NCBI GenBank assembly: GCA_034660395.1
Contig: JAYEJA010000054.1
Coordinates: forward strand, 1 to 62,779
Source of the DNA: JAQVEM01 sp034660395
GTDB taxonomy: Bacteria; Actinomycetota; Humimicrobiia; Humimicrobiales; Humimicrobiaceae
DNA length: 62,779 nucleotides
Direction of reading: 5' to 3'
Below the pieces are notes generated by a model. That model made no database searches. It was not told the origin of the DNA and was given only the letters and a program-made list of their open reading frames with translations. The number at the start of each line of letters is the position of its first letter. The stretch's first letter is position 1. The translations under genes were made by a program, and so were the position numbers. Shown one piece after another: positions 17,508 through 26,467 of this stretch.

Positions 17508-17543
17508 TTATGAAAAATAATTATTATATCCTATATCAGAAGT

Positions 17544-18668
17544 TTAATGAAACTCAGACCTTACCTCTATAAAATGCATTACATCGCTTTTCGTAATCAT
17601 TCCCTTTAACTTACCGCCGGACATTACCACCAGATGCCCCAGGTCGTTTTTTATCATCCTTTTTATTGCTTCGGAGACTTCCATAGATACATCTACTTTC
17701 TCCTTTTCTGAAATCTTCTTCACCACATCTCCCACCTTTACATACTGCCATTTTTCCCTCGGTACTTCCTTTGCATCATGTATGGAAATAACACCTATCA
17801 GCTTTCTGTCCCCCGGGTCTTCCACGACCGGGAATCTCCCAAACCTGTATTTCATGAAATAATCATCTACCAGATTCTGTATTGTCGTATCACTGATTAC
17901 ATCAACAATATTTTCGTTAACCACATCTCCTACCTTAATACCCTTTATGGAAGTTTCAAAAACAAGCTGGCGGTATCCCTTCTGCGCGGAGGACTGTAAA
18001 AACCACCCTATAAATGCAAGCCATACACCGTTTAAAAAATTTCCTACGAATATAAAGAAGATACCAGCGGCGATAATCGTAAAACCCAGTACCCTTCCTG
18101 CAGTTGAAGCTATAAAGGTCGCCCTTTTCAGGTCACCTGTAACTTTCCATATAATAGAGCGTAAAACCCTCCCTCCGTCAAGAGGGTAACCGGGGAGTAT
18201 ATTAAAAACCCCGAGAACTACATTAATTATAGCCAGGTATTTAACAGGCTCTTCTACTGGTGTAAAGCCCCTGGTAAAAACCCATATAATTCCAAAAAAT
18301 ATTGCCAGCACGAAACTTGCAGCAGGTCCCACTATAGCCATTATAAACTCGCTAAAGGGCGTTTCCGGTTCCTTTTCTATCTGCGCCATCCCTCCAAATA
18401 AAAAAAGCGTTATCCTCTCTACCGGTATGCCCTTTCTCCTTGCAACCAGCGAATGGCTCATTTCGTGTATAAGTACGGATACAAAGAAAAGAATTACCGT
18501 TACAATAGTAATCAATGCCAGGAAACCCCTGTTGAGGTCCGGCAAAACTTCGGGAAAATAAAAGAATCCAAAGTAACAGGAAAACAATGCAAATATAATA
18601 AACCAGCTGTAATCCAGTCTTATCTCTATTCCAAAAATTTTAAATAATTTTATTGATGATTTAAACAT
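17544..18668 (-). CDS. Site-2-protease family M50 metalloprotease with two CBS domains
   Basis: This 374-residue membrane protein combines an intramembrane zinc protease (residues about 1-215) with a tandem CBS module (about 230-370). Zinc ligands are in VLIHEMSHSLVARR (HExxH, about 64-77) and NILPGYPLDGGRVLRS (third ligand Asp, about 156-171). At least five hydrophobic segments surround them. The CBS pair probably senses adenylates and gates the protease. Such proteins process membrane-anchored anti-sigma factors or similar substrates, but nothing here names the substrate. Confidence 0.88.
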   Translation of the reverse strand: MFKSSIKLFKIFGIEIRLDYSWFIIFALFSCYFGFFYFPEVLPDLNRGFLALITIVTVILFFVSVLIHEMSHSLVARRKGIPVERITLFLFGGMAQIEKEPETPFSEFIMAIVGPAASFVLAIFFGIIWVFTRGFTPVEEPVKYLAIINVVLGVFNILPGYPLDGGRVLRSIIWKVTGDLKRATFIASTAGRVLGFTIIAAGIFFIFVGNFLNGVWLAFIGWFLQSSAQKGYRQLVFETSIKGIKVGDVVNENIVDVISDTTIQNLVDDYFMKYRFGRFPVVEDPGDRKLIGVISIHDAKEVPREKWQYVKVGDVVKKISEKEKVDVSMEVSEAIKRMIKNDLGHLVVMSGGKLKGMITKSDVMHFIEVRSEFH

Positions 18669-18788
18669 TTAGTCACCATGCTTATTAAACATATTTATAA
18701 AAACTGCAGCAGTTATTTTTCTTGTAGTATAAACAAATCAACCTTAAAATATGATAAGACAGTTTTAAAAAATATGAAAGCATAAAAA

Positions 18789-19013
18789 ATGGGACTTTCC
18801 AGCCAGTTATTATCAGAGATAAAATTTGAAAAGCTAATAAACTTAGTGGGTGAAAAATCTGCAGATATAGAAAGCAGAAAATATAAATTTGACAGCAAGA
18901 AAAATAAAAATGTCTTTACCATGGTTATAACCAGCAGAGGCGTAGGTTTTTCCAACAGCGTAGTTGATAAGCTCAGTAAATTAAAAGAAATAGAAAAAAT
19001 AAAAATTTACTAG
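18789..19013 (+). CDS. Small protein of unknown function
   Basis: This 74-residue frame starts at ATG 18789 without a clear ribosome-binding site and ends 4 bp before the YihY frame. The C-terminal half (VFTMVITSRGVGFSNSVVDK then LSKLKEIEKIKIY) has the strand-helix-strand rhythm of ACT-like or MgtC C-terminal domains, so it could be a remnant of one. I do not recognise it securely. Its position suggests co-transcription with the YihY gene. Confidence 0.45.
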   Translation: MGLSSQLLSEIKFEKLINLVGEKSADIESRKYKFDSKKNKNVFTMVITSRGVGFSNSVVDKLSKLKEIEKIKIY

Positions 19014-19017
19014 TATC

Positions 19018-19878
19018 TTGTCTTATACTTTGCGCGTAAAAAATAAAATAAAATATTTTATACTGTCCGCATTCAAATATCTGAGGAAGCTATCCGGAAA
19101 ATATATATCGGATGGCTGTATAATTATGGCTTCATCCATTGCTTTTTACTTCCTTTTCTTCATTTTTCCATTAGGGCTCCTGCTTATTTCCCTGTCCGGT
19201 ATATTAATTAACAGGTTTGAGTTCCAGTCAACCATACTCAGCTTTGTTGAGGAAAGAATTCCTATCATATACGGCTTCGCGGAATCCAACTTATCTAAAA
19301 TAGTAGAGAACAGGACAAGCATCGGAATTACGGGCTTTATCTTCCTGGCAATATCAACCACCTATATATTCGATTCCATCCAGTTATCATTAAATAAGAT
19401 TTACAAAACCAGAACCCAGAGAAAATACTGGAAACAGAAAATTTTCGGTTTTCTCATAATAACCCTGATACTAATAATTGTCATTATATCCTTCCTGCTG
19501 TCCACATCCTTTTTCTATCTTGCCAATAGAATTGTTGACTACTTTAAATTAAATGACTCAATATCTTCGCCCCTGTTCAAGTCCATATCCATCATTCTGG
19601 GACTTGCCTTTAACTTTGCCATTTTCAGTCTTATTTATTTCTTTGGTACCAATAAAAAAACCCACTTCAAATATCACATATATAAGGGAGCACTGTTTGC
19701 TGCAATTGCCTGGGAGCTTTCCAAACACATCTTTATTTTCTACATAAATAAATTTGTAAACTTTGAGTTAACTTACGGCTCAATCGGGTCGATAATCGGC
19801 TTCCTTTTATGGATTTATATATCAAGTCTCATCCTCATAATGGGCGCTGAAATAAATTCTTTAGACCTGGTGGAATAA
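19018..19878 (+). CDS. YihY/BrkB-family inner membrane protein
   Basis: This 286-residue integral membrane protein has six hydrophobic segments and the family features: ASSIAFYFLFFIFPLGLLLI (about 39-58), a charged loop NKIYKTRTQRKYWKQKIFGF, and the C-terminal TYGSIGSIIGFLLWIYISSL (about 253-272). Despite old names (RNase BN, BrkB) its function is unsettled. The start is a TTG at 19018 with no obvious ribosome-binding site, so coupling to the preceding small gene is likely. The stop overlaps the ATG of the Mut7-C gene (TAATG). Confidence 0.82.
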   Translation: MSYTLRVKNKIKYFILSAFKYLRKLSGKYISDGCIIMASSIAFYFLFFIFPLGLLLISLSGILINRFEFQSTILSFVEERIPIIYGFAESNLSKIVENRTSIGITGFIFLAISTTYIFDSIQLSLNKIYKTRTQRKYWKQKIFGFLIITLILIIVIISFLLSTSFFYLANRIVDYFKLNDSISSPLFKSISIILGLAFNFAIFSLIYFFGTNKKTHFKYHIYKGALFAAIAWELSKHIFIFYINKFVNFELTYGSIGSIIGFLLWIYISSLILIMGAEINSLDLVE

Positions 19879-20333
19879 TGAAATTCATTGCCGACATAAT
19901 GGTAGGAAAACTGGCGAGGTATCTACGAATAGCAGGTTATGACGTGCTGTATAAAAACACTGCAAGCGACGACCATATAGTAAAGGCAGCCGAAAAAACC
20001 GGAAGGGTTGTCCTCACCAGGGATACCCTCATGCTTGCAAGAAGGGGATTTAAAAACGGAAACATTAAATATCTGTGCATAGAAAATGATAATCTTAAAA
20101 ACCAGCTAAAGCAGGTTAAAAAGGAACTTAAAATTCCGCTTGAGCCCAACCTTATAAGGTGTATAGAATGCAACCATAAACTTCTAAAAGTAAAGAAGGA
20201 AGATGTCAGGGGTAAAGTGCCTCCTTATGTGTTTAAAACACAGAAAAACTTTATGTACTGTAAAAACTGCGATAAATACTACTGGAGGGGCACTCATTAC
20301 CAGAATATTAAAAAAATCTTTCTTAAAATATGA
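19878..20333 (+). CDS. Mut7-C RNase-domain protein with zinc ribbon
   Basis: This 151-residue protein is a Mut7-C family PIN-fold putative RNase. The N-terminal half has acidic positions of the PIN-like site (KFIADIMVGKLARYLRIAGY, then SDDHIVKAA and VVLTRDTLM). The C-terminal half has two cysteine pairs, CIECNHKL and CKNCDKYYWRGTHY, forming a zinc ribbon. It overlaps the end of the YihY gene by one base, so they are coupled. Targets are unknown. Confidence 0.85.
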   Translation: MKFIADIMVGKLARYLRIAGYDVLYKNTASDDHIVKAAEKTGRVVLTRDTLMLARRGFKNGNIKYLCIENDNLKNQLKQVKKELKIPLEPNLIRCIECNHKLLKVKKEDVRGKVPPYVFKTQKNFMYCKNCDKYYWRGTHYQNIKKIFLKI

Positions 20334-20467
20334 AAGTGATAAAATAATAATTTCAAATAGTATTTTTCACATTTAGACCTTATAATTCTCACAGGGCAAT
20401 GATTCTCTTTTGACCTGTTTATAACAGCTGATAGTATTTTTTTATAAAATTGCCCGGGAGCATAATA

Positions 20468-21298
20468 ATGGCTGGTAACCTGTTTAAGAAAATATCCGAC
20501 TTTTTTTATAGCGTTCCCCGGATTCTTTTTATAAATTTCTATAAACTCTTTACCAGGACAAAAATCTTCAATAAAAAAAGAATTCCTTCAGACAGGCCTG
20601 CAATATTTGCAATAAATCATTCCGCGGATGCCGACCCCTTAATACTTCTTGCAGCAACCAGAAAGAAGATATTTTTCCTTGCCGAAAGCGGAAAATTCGG
20701 AAACTGGATTTCCAATTTTTTCATGAGAAAACTTGCAAACTGCATTCCCATATTCAAAAATCAGTTTTTTAATAATATAAAAAGCTTCAAAGAGCTTTTA
20801 AGTATTCCAAAAGGAAAAAATGTTTTTTTTGGCATATTTCCCGAGGGTGAGCTTAATAAAAAAAATAAACTAAAAAGATTTAAAAGGGGCGCGGCATATT
20901 TCAGCTATAAAACCAAAATCCCTATAATTCCAGTCTATATGCATAATATGAATAAAGCCCCCGATAGCAAAAAATGGATATGGACCAACAGGATTTCAAG
21001 AGGCATAATCTCCCTTGTAAGGAATTCATTCAGGAAAATTCATATATTTATAGGAAAGCCGATTTATCCCATTGCAAAAAGTATAAAAGAAGACTTTAAA
21101 AAACTTGCAAAACCTGAAAATTTAAAGGATATCTTGAGCGATATTAATGAAGCGCTGGAAGATGAATTTTTCTCTCTTAAAAGCGAGGCCGATAATTTAT
21201 TTGGCTTTTCTAATGAAGAATATACTTCCGGGACTAATATGGTAGATGGCAGTCCGGAAGATAATCTTACTGAAACCACTAAGAAATTAAATACCTAG
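20468..21298 (+). CDS. PlsC-family 1-acyl-glycerol-3-phosphate acyltransferase
   Basis: This protein of about 276 residues is a PlsC-type acyltransferase, probably making phosphatidic acid. Motif I is NHSADAD (HX4D), and motif III is FPEGELNKKN; GAAYFSYKTKIPIIPVYM is the motif IV region. The start chosen is ATG 20468, 8 bases after GGGAG; the frame opens earlier at a TTG. With plsY at 43621 the window carries two phosphatidic-acid-pathway acyltransferases. Confidence 0.85.
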   Translation: MAGNLFKKISDFFYSVPRILFINFYKLFTRTKIFNKKRIPSDRPAIFAINHSADADPLILLAATRKKIFFLAESGKFGNWISNFFMRKLANCIPIFKNQFFNNIKSFKELLSIPKGKNVFFGIFPEGELNKKNKLKRFKRGAAYFSYKTKIPIIPVYMHNMNKAPDSKKWIWTNRISRGIISLVRNSFRKIHIFIGKPIYPIAKSIKEDFKKLAKPENLKDILSDINEALEDEFFSLKSEADNLFGFSNEEYTSGTNMVDGSPEDNLTETTKKLNT

Positions 21299-21408
21299 CT
21301 AAGCCCTCTTCTTTCTGCTTTCCCTTAATTTGAATGGCATCTTATAAAAGCTGCTTTTTCCATCAGATAGAAAATTGCCGTAAAGAGAGTATAATCAAAG
21401 TTTTTTTA

Positions 21409-21449
21409 TTGACAAATGGTATTACCGTATTACAATATATACGTATTAC
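21409..21449 (+). promoter_or_regulatory. VapBC-like promoter with three repeated operator units
   Basis: -35 TTGACA at 21409-21414, 16-bp spacer, -10 TACAAT at 21431-21436. The heptamer GTATTAC occurs at 21419-21425, 21427-21433 and 21443-21449, at 8- and 16-bp steps and on one strand, covering the spacer, the -10 and the region just downstream. This looks like an array of operator half-sites for the AbrB-type antitoxin. Confidence 0.65.
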
Positions 21450-21478
21450 TGATAATATGAAATAAGGAGGCACCTATA

Positions 21479-21769
21479 TTGGCTGCAAATGAGGAACTTA
21501 TGACTAAAATTGTTAAACCATTATCCAGGGGTCAGATTACTATTCCGATAGAGTTCCGTAAGAAACTCGGAATTGGATCTAATACTATTCTAAATCTTGT
21601 TCTAAAAGGAAATAAAATAGAGATTACGCCCGCTGTAGTTCGTGAATTTAATGAGAATGAGCTAAGAGAATACACTGATAAGGAAATTTCCCAGTTTCTG
21701 CAAGATGATAAAATAGACAAAGATACAGCAAGAACTGTAAAAAGGCTTCTTTCCGAAAGGAAATTATAA
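21479..21769 (+). CDS. AbrB/VapB-type antitoxin
   Basis: This 96-residue protein has an N-terminal SpoVT-AbrB fold (IVKPLSRGQITIPIEFRKKL, then GIGSNTILNLVLKGNKIEI) and an acidic C-terminal tail. The start is TTG at 21479, 8 bases after a perfect AAGGAGG. The PIN toxin starts 1 bp after its stop. The operator array upstream fits autoregulation. Confidence 0.85.
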   Translation: MAANEELMTKIVKPLSRGQITIPIEFRKKLGIGSNTILNLVLKGNKIEITPAVVREFNENELREYTDKEISQFLQDDKIDKDTARTVKRLLSERKL

Positions 21770-21770
21770 T

Positions 21771-22214
21771 ATGCCTGGAAAGAAGAAAGCTTTTTTGGAT
21801 GCCTCTATTTTTGTTGCTGCAGCAGGGTCTTCCAGTGGTGGTTCTTCTTTAATTTTGGAAGTTTGCAGAGGGCTGCGCTTTTCTGCGGTCACAACCCGAA
21901 GGGTCCTTTTAGAGGCTCAGAGAAATATTCGAAAAAAGCTGCCTTCCGAATCTCTCCTTCGTTTCTATAAAGGAATAGCCAAACTTAATCCAGAGATTAT
22001 TGGACCAACAACTGAAGAAAAGCTAAGCCGGTATAATGATATTATCACTCTTAAGGACCGTCATGTACTCGCAGGCGCTCTTGAGAGTAAGTCTGCTTTT
22101 CTCATTACTCTGGACCGTAAACACTTTAAGGCAGAATCCATAAGGCAGGCAAACCTTTCGATAATCATCATGACACACAAAGAATTCTTAGAATTGGTAA
22201 AAAAATATAAATAA
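21771..22214 (+). CDS. PIN-domain toxin (VapC-like RNase)
   Basis: This 147-residue protein has the acidic quartet of the PIN domain: Asp in KKAFLDASIFVAA (about 9), Glu in VLLEAQRN (about 46), Asp in LKDRHVLAGAL (about 95) and Asp in LITLDRKHF (about 112). PIN toxins are Mg2+-dependent RNases, often cutting tRNA or rRNA. It is coupled to the AbrB-type antitoxin and ends 14 bp from the convergent clpB stop. Confidence 0.85.
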   Translation: MPGKKKAFLDASIFVAAAGSSSGGSSLILEVCRGLRFSAVTTRRVLLEAQRNIRKKLPSESLLRFYKGIAKLNPEIIGPTTEEKLSRYNDIITLKDRHVLAGALESKSAFLITLDRKHFKAESIRQANLSIIIMTHKEFLELVKKYK

Positions 22215-22233
22215 AAATAAGAATTTTTTATTT
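22209..22233. terminator. Candidate AT-only bidirectional terminator
   Basis: AAATAAAAA (22209-22217) pairs with TTTTTATTT (22225-22233) between the convergent PIN-toxin and clpB genes. The arms give A- and T-rich tails in both directions. The stem is AT-only, so it is weak. Confidence 0.35.
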
Positions 22234-24822
22234 CTTAACCTTAAAGCTAAGGACTCTTCCTTCGGGACCGGTTACGTCAACTTTTACAGTATCCCCTTCT
22301 TTTATCTCTCCATTTAGAAGTTTCAATGCCAGTACATTCTGGACTTCATTCTGGATAACCCTTTTCAAAGGTCTTGCACCGTAAACAGGGTCGAAACCTT
22401 CTTTTGCAAGGAGCTTCACAGCACCTGCACTCAATTCGAGTCCAAGCTTTTTATTCTTTAAAGTTTTTTTAAGGTTTTCGGCCTGTATCTCTACTATCTT
22501 GGTAATCTCATCAATACCAAGGCGATGGAATATAATTATGTCATCAACCCTGTTTAAGAATTCCGGCTTGAAGTTTTCCTTCATGGCTCCTGTAATTCTT
22601 TTTTTCATCTCTTCTTCATTTTTCTCGTCAATTTCCGTTATCCACTGGCTTCCGATATTGGAAGTCATTATAATAACCGTATTTTTAAAGTCAACGGTCC
22701 TGCCATGCCCATCCGTAAGCCGGCCGTCATCCATTATCTGCAGCAGTATATTGAAAACATCACCGTGAGCCTTCTCAATCTCATCCATAAGTATTACGCT
22801 GTAGGGCTTTCTTCTTACAGCTTCGGTTAAATATCCGCCTTCCTCATATCCAACATAACCGGGAGGAGCACCTATCAGCCGTGATACGGTATGCTTTTCC
22901 ATATACTCGGACATATCAATCCTTATCATCGCCCTTTCATCATCAAACAGGAACCCGGCAAGGGCTTTTGAAAGCTCCGTTTTCCCAACACCGGTAGGGC
23001 CAAGAAATATGAAAGAGCCAATCGGTCGGTTCGGGTCCTGAAGGCCCGCCCTTGCCCTCCTTATGGCATTTGATACCGCGGTTATGGCCTCATCCTGCCC
23101 TATTACTCTCTTCTTTAATCTATCCTCCATATTTACAAGTTTCTCAATCTCGGCTTCCATAAGCCGTGTAACGGGAATGCCGGTCCACTTGGAAACCGTT
23201 TCCGCTATATCTTCCTCATCCACCTCTTTTTTCAGCATTTTATTATCCTTCTGGAGCTCGCCGAGCTTCTTATTTTCTTTATCCAGCTTCTTCTTTAGCT
23301 CAAGGAGTTTCCCGTACTTTAATTCTGCCGCTTTCTGCAGGTCCGCGTCCCTTCCGGCATGTTCTGCTTCAATCTTCGTTTTTTCTGTTTCTTCTTTTAA
23401 TTCCCTTATATTTTTTATAATATCCTTTTCGTGCTGCCAGTGCGCCTTCATTGAATTTGACTTTTCCTTAAGGTCAGAAAGCTCTTTTTTTATCTTTTCC
23501 ATCCTGGAGGCGGAGGTCTTATCCTTTTCCTTTTTTAACGCCTGCACCTCTATTTCAAGCTGCTTTATTTTCCTTTCAACTTCATCAATTTCAGTGGGCA
23601 TGCTGTCAATTTCTATCCTCAGCCGGGAAGCGGCTTCATCTATAAGGTCTATTGCCTTATCGGGCAGGAACCTCTCTGATATATACCTGTCTGAAAGCAC
23701 TGCGGCAGCAATAAGGGCTGAATCCTTTATCCTTACTCCGTGATGAACCTCGTATCTTTCTCTGAGTCCCCTCAGTATTGATACGGTATCCTCCACTGAC
23801 GGCTCGTTTATCTGGATTGGCTGGAACCTTCTTTCCAGTGCGGCATCCTTCTCAATATGTTTTCTGTATTCATCAAGGGTTGTCGCTCCTATGGCGTGGA
23901 GCTCGCCGCGGGCAAGCATCGGCTTTAACATATTTGAGGCATCAACTGCGCCCTCTGCCGCTCCGGCGCCAACCACCGTATGCAGCTCATCCAGAAACAA
24001 AATTATATTTCCTTCCGCTTTTGCCACTTCCTTGAGCACCGCTTTCAACCTGTCCTCAAACTCGCCCCTGTACTTGGAACCTGCTATAAGGGAACCCATA
24101 TCAAGAGCTATCACCTTTTTATTTTTCAGTCCTTCCGGTATATCGCCGGATACGATTCTATTGGCAAGCCCCTCTACTATAGCAGTTTTTCCCACTCCGG
24201 GGTCCCCGATTAACACCGGATTATTTTTCGTCCTTCTTGACAGGACCTGGATCACCCTTCTTATTTCATCATCCCTGCCTATTACCGGGTCAAGCTTGCC
24301 TTTTCCTGCCAGTTCGGTAATATCCTTTCCGTACCTTTTAAGCGGCTGATATTTATCCTCCGGATTCTGGTCCGTTACCCTCTGGCTGCCCCTGATACTC
24401 ACAAGAATCTGGTATATTTTATCTTTGGTTACCCCTTCCTGCTTTAAAATCTTGTCTGCATCACTGTCGCTTGAGGAAAGAGCTATCAATATATGTTCTG
24501 TTGATACATATTCATCCTTTAACTGGCCGGCTTCACTGAGTGCGTTATTCAATATATTGTTAAGTTCTGGAGATATATATAATTGTGCAGACTGCCCACT
24601 TACCTTTGGCTGTTTTGCCAGCGCGTCCTCCACTTTACCTTCCAGCCGGTCAATATCAACCTCAAGTTTTTTCAGGATAGGGGTAATCATACCCTCTTTC
24701 CGCTTTAACATTGCAGAAAGAAGATGCACGTCGCCCACGCTCTGGTTGCCGTTTTCGGACGCTATTCTCTGCGCTTCCGATAATGCTTCCTGGGCTTTTA
24801 TTGTAAATTTATCCATTTGCAT
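22228..24822 (-). CDS. clpB: ATP-dependent disaggregase ClpB
   Basis: ClpB is the Hsp100 that rescues aggregated protein with the DnaK system. The 864-residue protein has the Clp N-domain repeats, NBD1 with Walker A GDPGVGKT (about 210), a long coiled-coil middle domain (about 410-520), and NBD2 with GPTGVGKT (about 608), ending in the D2-small domain. It is the last gene of the cluster hspR-dnaK-hsp20-dnaJ-clpB, 69 bp after dnaJ. Its presence in the HspR-controlled cluster is known from Actinobacteria. Confidence 0.96.
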   Translation of the reverse strand: MQMDKFTIKAQEALSEAQRIASENGNQSVGDVHLLSAMLKRKEGMITPILKKLEVDIDRLEGKVEDALAKQPKVSGQSAQLYISPELNNILNNALSEAGQLKDEYVSTEHILIALSSSDSDADKILKQEGVTKDKIYQILVSIRGSQRVTDQNPEDKYQPLKRYGKDITELAGKGKLDPVIGRDDEIRRVIQVLSRRTKNNPVLIGDPGVGKTAIVEGLANRIVSGDIPEGLKNKKVIALDMGSLIAGSKYRGEFEDRLKAVLKEVAKAEGNIILFLDELHTVVGAGAAEGAVDASNMLKPMLARGELHAIGATTLDEYRKHIEKDAALERRFQPIQINEPSVEDTVSILRGLRERYEVHHGVRIKDSALIAAAVLSDRYISERFLPDKAIDLIDEAASRLRIEIDSMPTEIDEVERKIKQLEIEVQALKKEKDKTSASRMEKIKKELSDLKEKSNSMKAHWQHEKDIIKNIRELKEETEKTKIEAEHAGRDADLQKAAELKYGKLLELKKKLDKENKKLGELQKDNKMLKKEVDEEDIAETVSKWTGIPVTRLMEAEIEKLVNMEDRLKKRVIGQDEAITAVSNAIRRARAGLQDPNRPIGSFIFLGPTGVGKTELSKALAGFLFDDERAMIRIDMSEYMEKHTVSRLIGAPPGYVGYEEGGYLTEAVRRKPYSVILMDEIEKAHGDVFNILLQIMDDGRLTDGHGRTVDFKNTVIIMTSNIGSQWITEIDEKNEEEMKKRITGAMKENFKPEFLNRVDDIIIFHRLGIDEITKIVEIQAENLKKTLKNKKLGLELSAGAVKLLAKEGFDPVYGARPLKRVIQNEVQNVLALKLLNGEIKEGDTVKVDVTGPEGRVLSFKVKK

Positions 24823-24891
24823 TTATTTTAACTCCTGCATTTATATTTTAATCAAATTTCCGGATTTATAAATAAAGGCCAGAACCCATAA

Positions 24892-25884
24892 TCAGACAAT
24901 TATACCGGCTCTCGGGTTTTCTTTATAACTTTCCGCAAACTTATCAAAATTCTTTTTCTGCGCCTCCGTCAAATTTTCAGGCAGCACAATCTTAATCCTT
25001 GCATAAATATCGCCCTGACCGCCGCCCTTCAAATCCGGCATTCCTTTTCCTCTAATCCTTAACTTTTTGCCCGACTGCGTCTTCGGGGGAACCTTTACAA
25101 CGATATTGCCATCAAAAGTCGGTACATCTATCTTTGAGCCGTAATAGGCCTCCTTTATGGTAACCGGTATATCGCAATAAAGGTCGCTGCCCTTCCTGTC
25201 AAAGAAATTGTGTTCGGCTACATTTACCACCAGATATAAATCCCCGTTCGGGCCTCCTGCCGGTGACTTTTCACCTTCCCCGGCTATTCTTATCTTATCC
25301 CCTTCTTTTATCCCCCGGGGTATCTTTACATCAATCGTCCTTGCCTTTCCGCCCTTTTGCATCCTGAAGGACCTACAGGTTCCCGTATAAGCCTCCCTTA
25401 GAGATATACTGAGACTGGACTGCATATCCCGTCCCTTTTGAGGTGCGCCTCCCGCTCTTCCTCCAAACTGCGAACCGAATCCGGAAGAGAAGTCGGAGTA
25501 TCTGCTATTTGCGCCTCTACCGAAGAACATCTCGAAAAAATCAGAAAATCCGCTGTTTAAATCCTCGAAATTAAAACCTTTTCCTCCAAAATCATAGGTG
25601 TAAGTTCTCCTTCCGCCCTGGCCGCCCGGCCAGCCCCCTGCGCCTGAATTTGCATACTGTTTCCAGTTCGCACCCAGCTGGTCATACCTTGACCTCTTCT
25701 GGGGGTCCTTAAGCACTTCATACGCCTCGCCTATTTCCTTAAATTTTTCTTCTGCTTTAGGATTATCCGGATTCGCATCAGGATGATATTTCCTCGCCAG
25801 CTTTCTGTATGCCTTCTTTATATTATCCTGGGAGGCACTTTTATCCACACTTAAAACTTTATAATAATCCTTATATTCAACCAT
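24892..25884 (-). CDS. DnaJ-family co-chaperone without zinc finger (CbpA/DnaJ2 type)
   Basis: This 330-residue J-protein has the J domain with HPD (YRKLARKYHPDANPDNPKAE, about 27-46), a Gly/Phe-rich linker (about 80-150) and the C-terminal substrate-binding domain (DVKIPRGIKEGDKIRIAGEG). The four CxxCxGxG zinc motifs of type I DnaJ are absent, so it is a type II (CbpA-like) protein. It ends in TGA. A hairpin (25915-25947) lies between hsp20 and this gene. Confidence 0.9.
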   Translation of the reverse strand: MVEYKDYYKVLSVDKSASQDNIKKAYRKLARKYHPDANPDNPKAEEKFKEIGEAYEVLKDPQKRSRYDQLGANWKQYANSGAGGWPGGQGGRRTYTYDFGGKGFNFEDLNSGFSDFFEMFFGRGANSRYSDFSSGFGSQFGGRAGGAPQKGRDMQSSLSISLREAYTGTCRSFRMQKGGKARTIDVKIPRGIKEGDKIRIAGEGEKSPAGGPNGDLYLVVNVAEHNFFDRKGSDLYCDIPVTIKEAYYGSKIDVPTFDGNIVVKVPPKTQSGKKLRIRGKGMPDLKGGGQGDIYARIKIVLPENLTEAQKKNFDKFAESYKENPRAGIIV

Positions 25885-25914
25885 TCAAATCCACCTTTTA
25901 TATTTATAAGTATA

Positions 25915-25947
25915 CTGCCCATAACCTTAAGTTTAAGTTATGGGCAG
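25915..25947 (-). other. Hairpin between hsp20 and dnaJ
   Basis: CTGCCCATAAC-C-TTAA and TTAAGTTATGGGCAG form a 15-bp stem with one bulged base and a 2-base loop. No T tract follows on the minus strand, so it is more likely an mRNA processing or stabilising hairpin, or a weak attenuator, than a full terminator. It could let hsp20 exceed dnaJ and clpB. Confidence 0.55.
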
Positions 25948-25986
25948 TTTATTCTATGATTATCCTAAAAACCTGCTGCAGCAACC

Positions 25987-26424
25987 TTACTCGCCGCTTA
26001 CAGCAATTTTTTTAGGTTTCTTTGCTTCTGCTTTAGGCAGAGTTATTTCCAGCACGCCATCTTTGTAAGTAGCTTTAATCTCGTCAGCTTTTACCGGAAT
26101 CCCGATATTAAACGACCTGTAGAAAGACCCATAGCTTCTTTCCACTCTGACATAATCCTTATCTTTTTCCTCTTTCTCTTCTTTTCTTTCACCTTTGATT
26201 ATCAGCTTGTCTTCATCTACCGATACATCGGTATCTTCCAATTTCATTCCCGGCAAATCTGCCTTAATCTGTATCTTCTTATCTGTTTCTTTAATATCTA
26301 CATCAGGAGCCCATATTGCCGACTTCCTGCTCTTACCTTTTTCAACATCTCCTTCAAACCATCTGCCTATCTCGTCACGAAGCTGAATCATATCACTAAA
26401 CGGATCCCATCTTACTACTGGCAT
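25987..26424 (-). CDS. Small heat-shock protein Hsp20
   Basis: This 145-residue alpha-crystallin-type holdase has a short N-terminal arm (RWDPFSDMIQLRDEIGRWFE), the beta-sandwich core beginning WAPDVDIKETDKKIQIKADL, and the C-terminal GVLEITLPKAE with the conserved GxLxxxxP pattern. It sits between dnaK and dnaJ, so it is probably induced with them. Confidence 0.93.
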   Translation of the reverse strand: MPVVRWDPFSDMIQLRDEIGRWFEGDVEKGKSRKSAIWAPDVDIKETDKKIQIKADLPGMKLEDTDVSVDEDKLIIKGERKEEKEEKDKDYVRVERSYGSFYRSFNIGIPVKADEIKATYKDGVLEITLPKAEAKKPKKIAVSGE

Positions 26425-26467
26425 ATAAATCCGCCTCCTTTTAAAATAGGTTTATGCCTATCATGAT

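Noticed and set aside
18702..18714. AACTGC-A-GCAGTT followed by a T run as a plus-strand terminator
   Set aside because: No plus-strand gene lies upstream, and the stem is only 6 bp, so it has no apparent use.
23063..23743. A 226-residue plus-strand frame opposite clpB, rich in Ser/Phe
   Set aside because: It is the antisense shadow of the clpB coiled-coil region; composition and lack of a ribosome-binding site argue against a gene.
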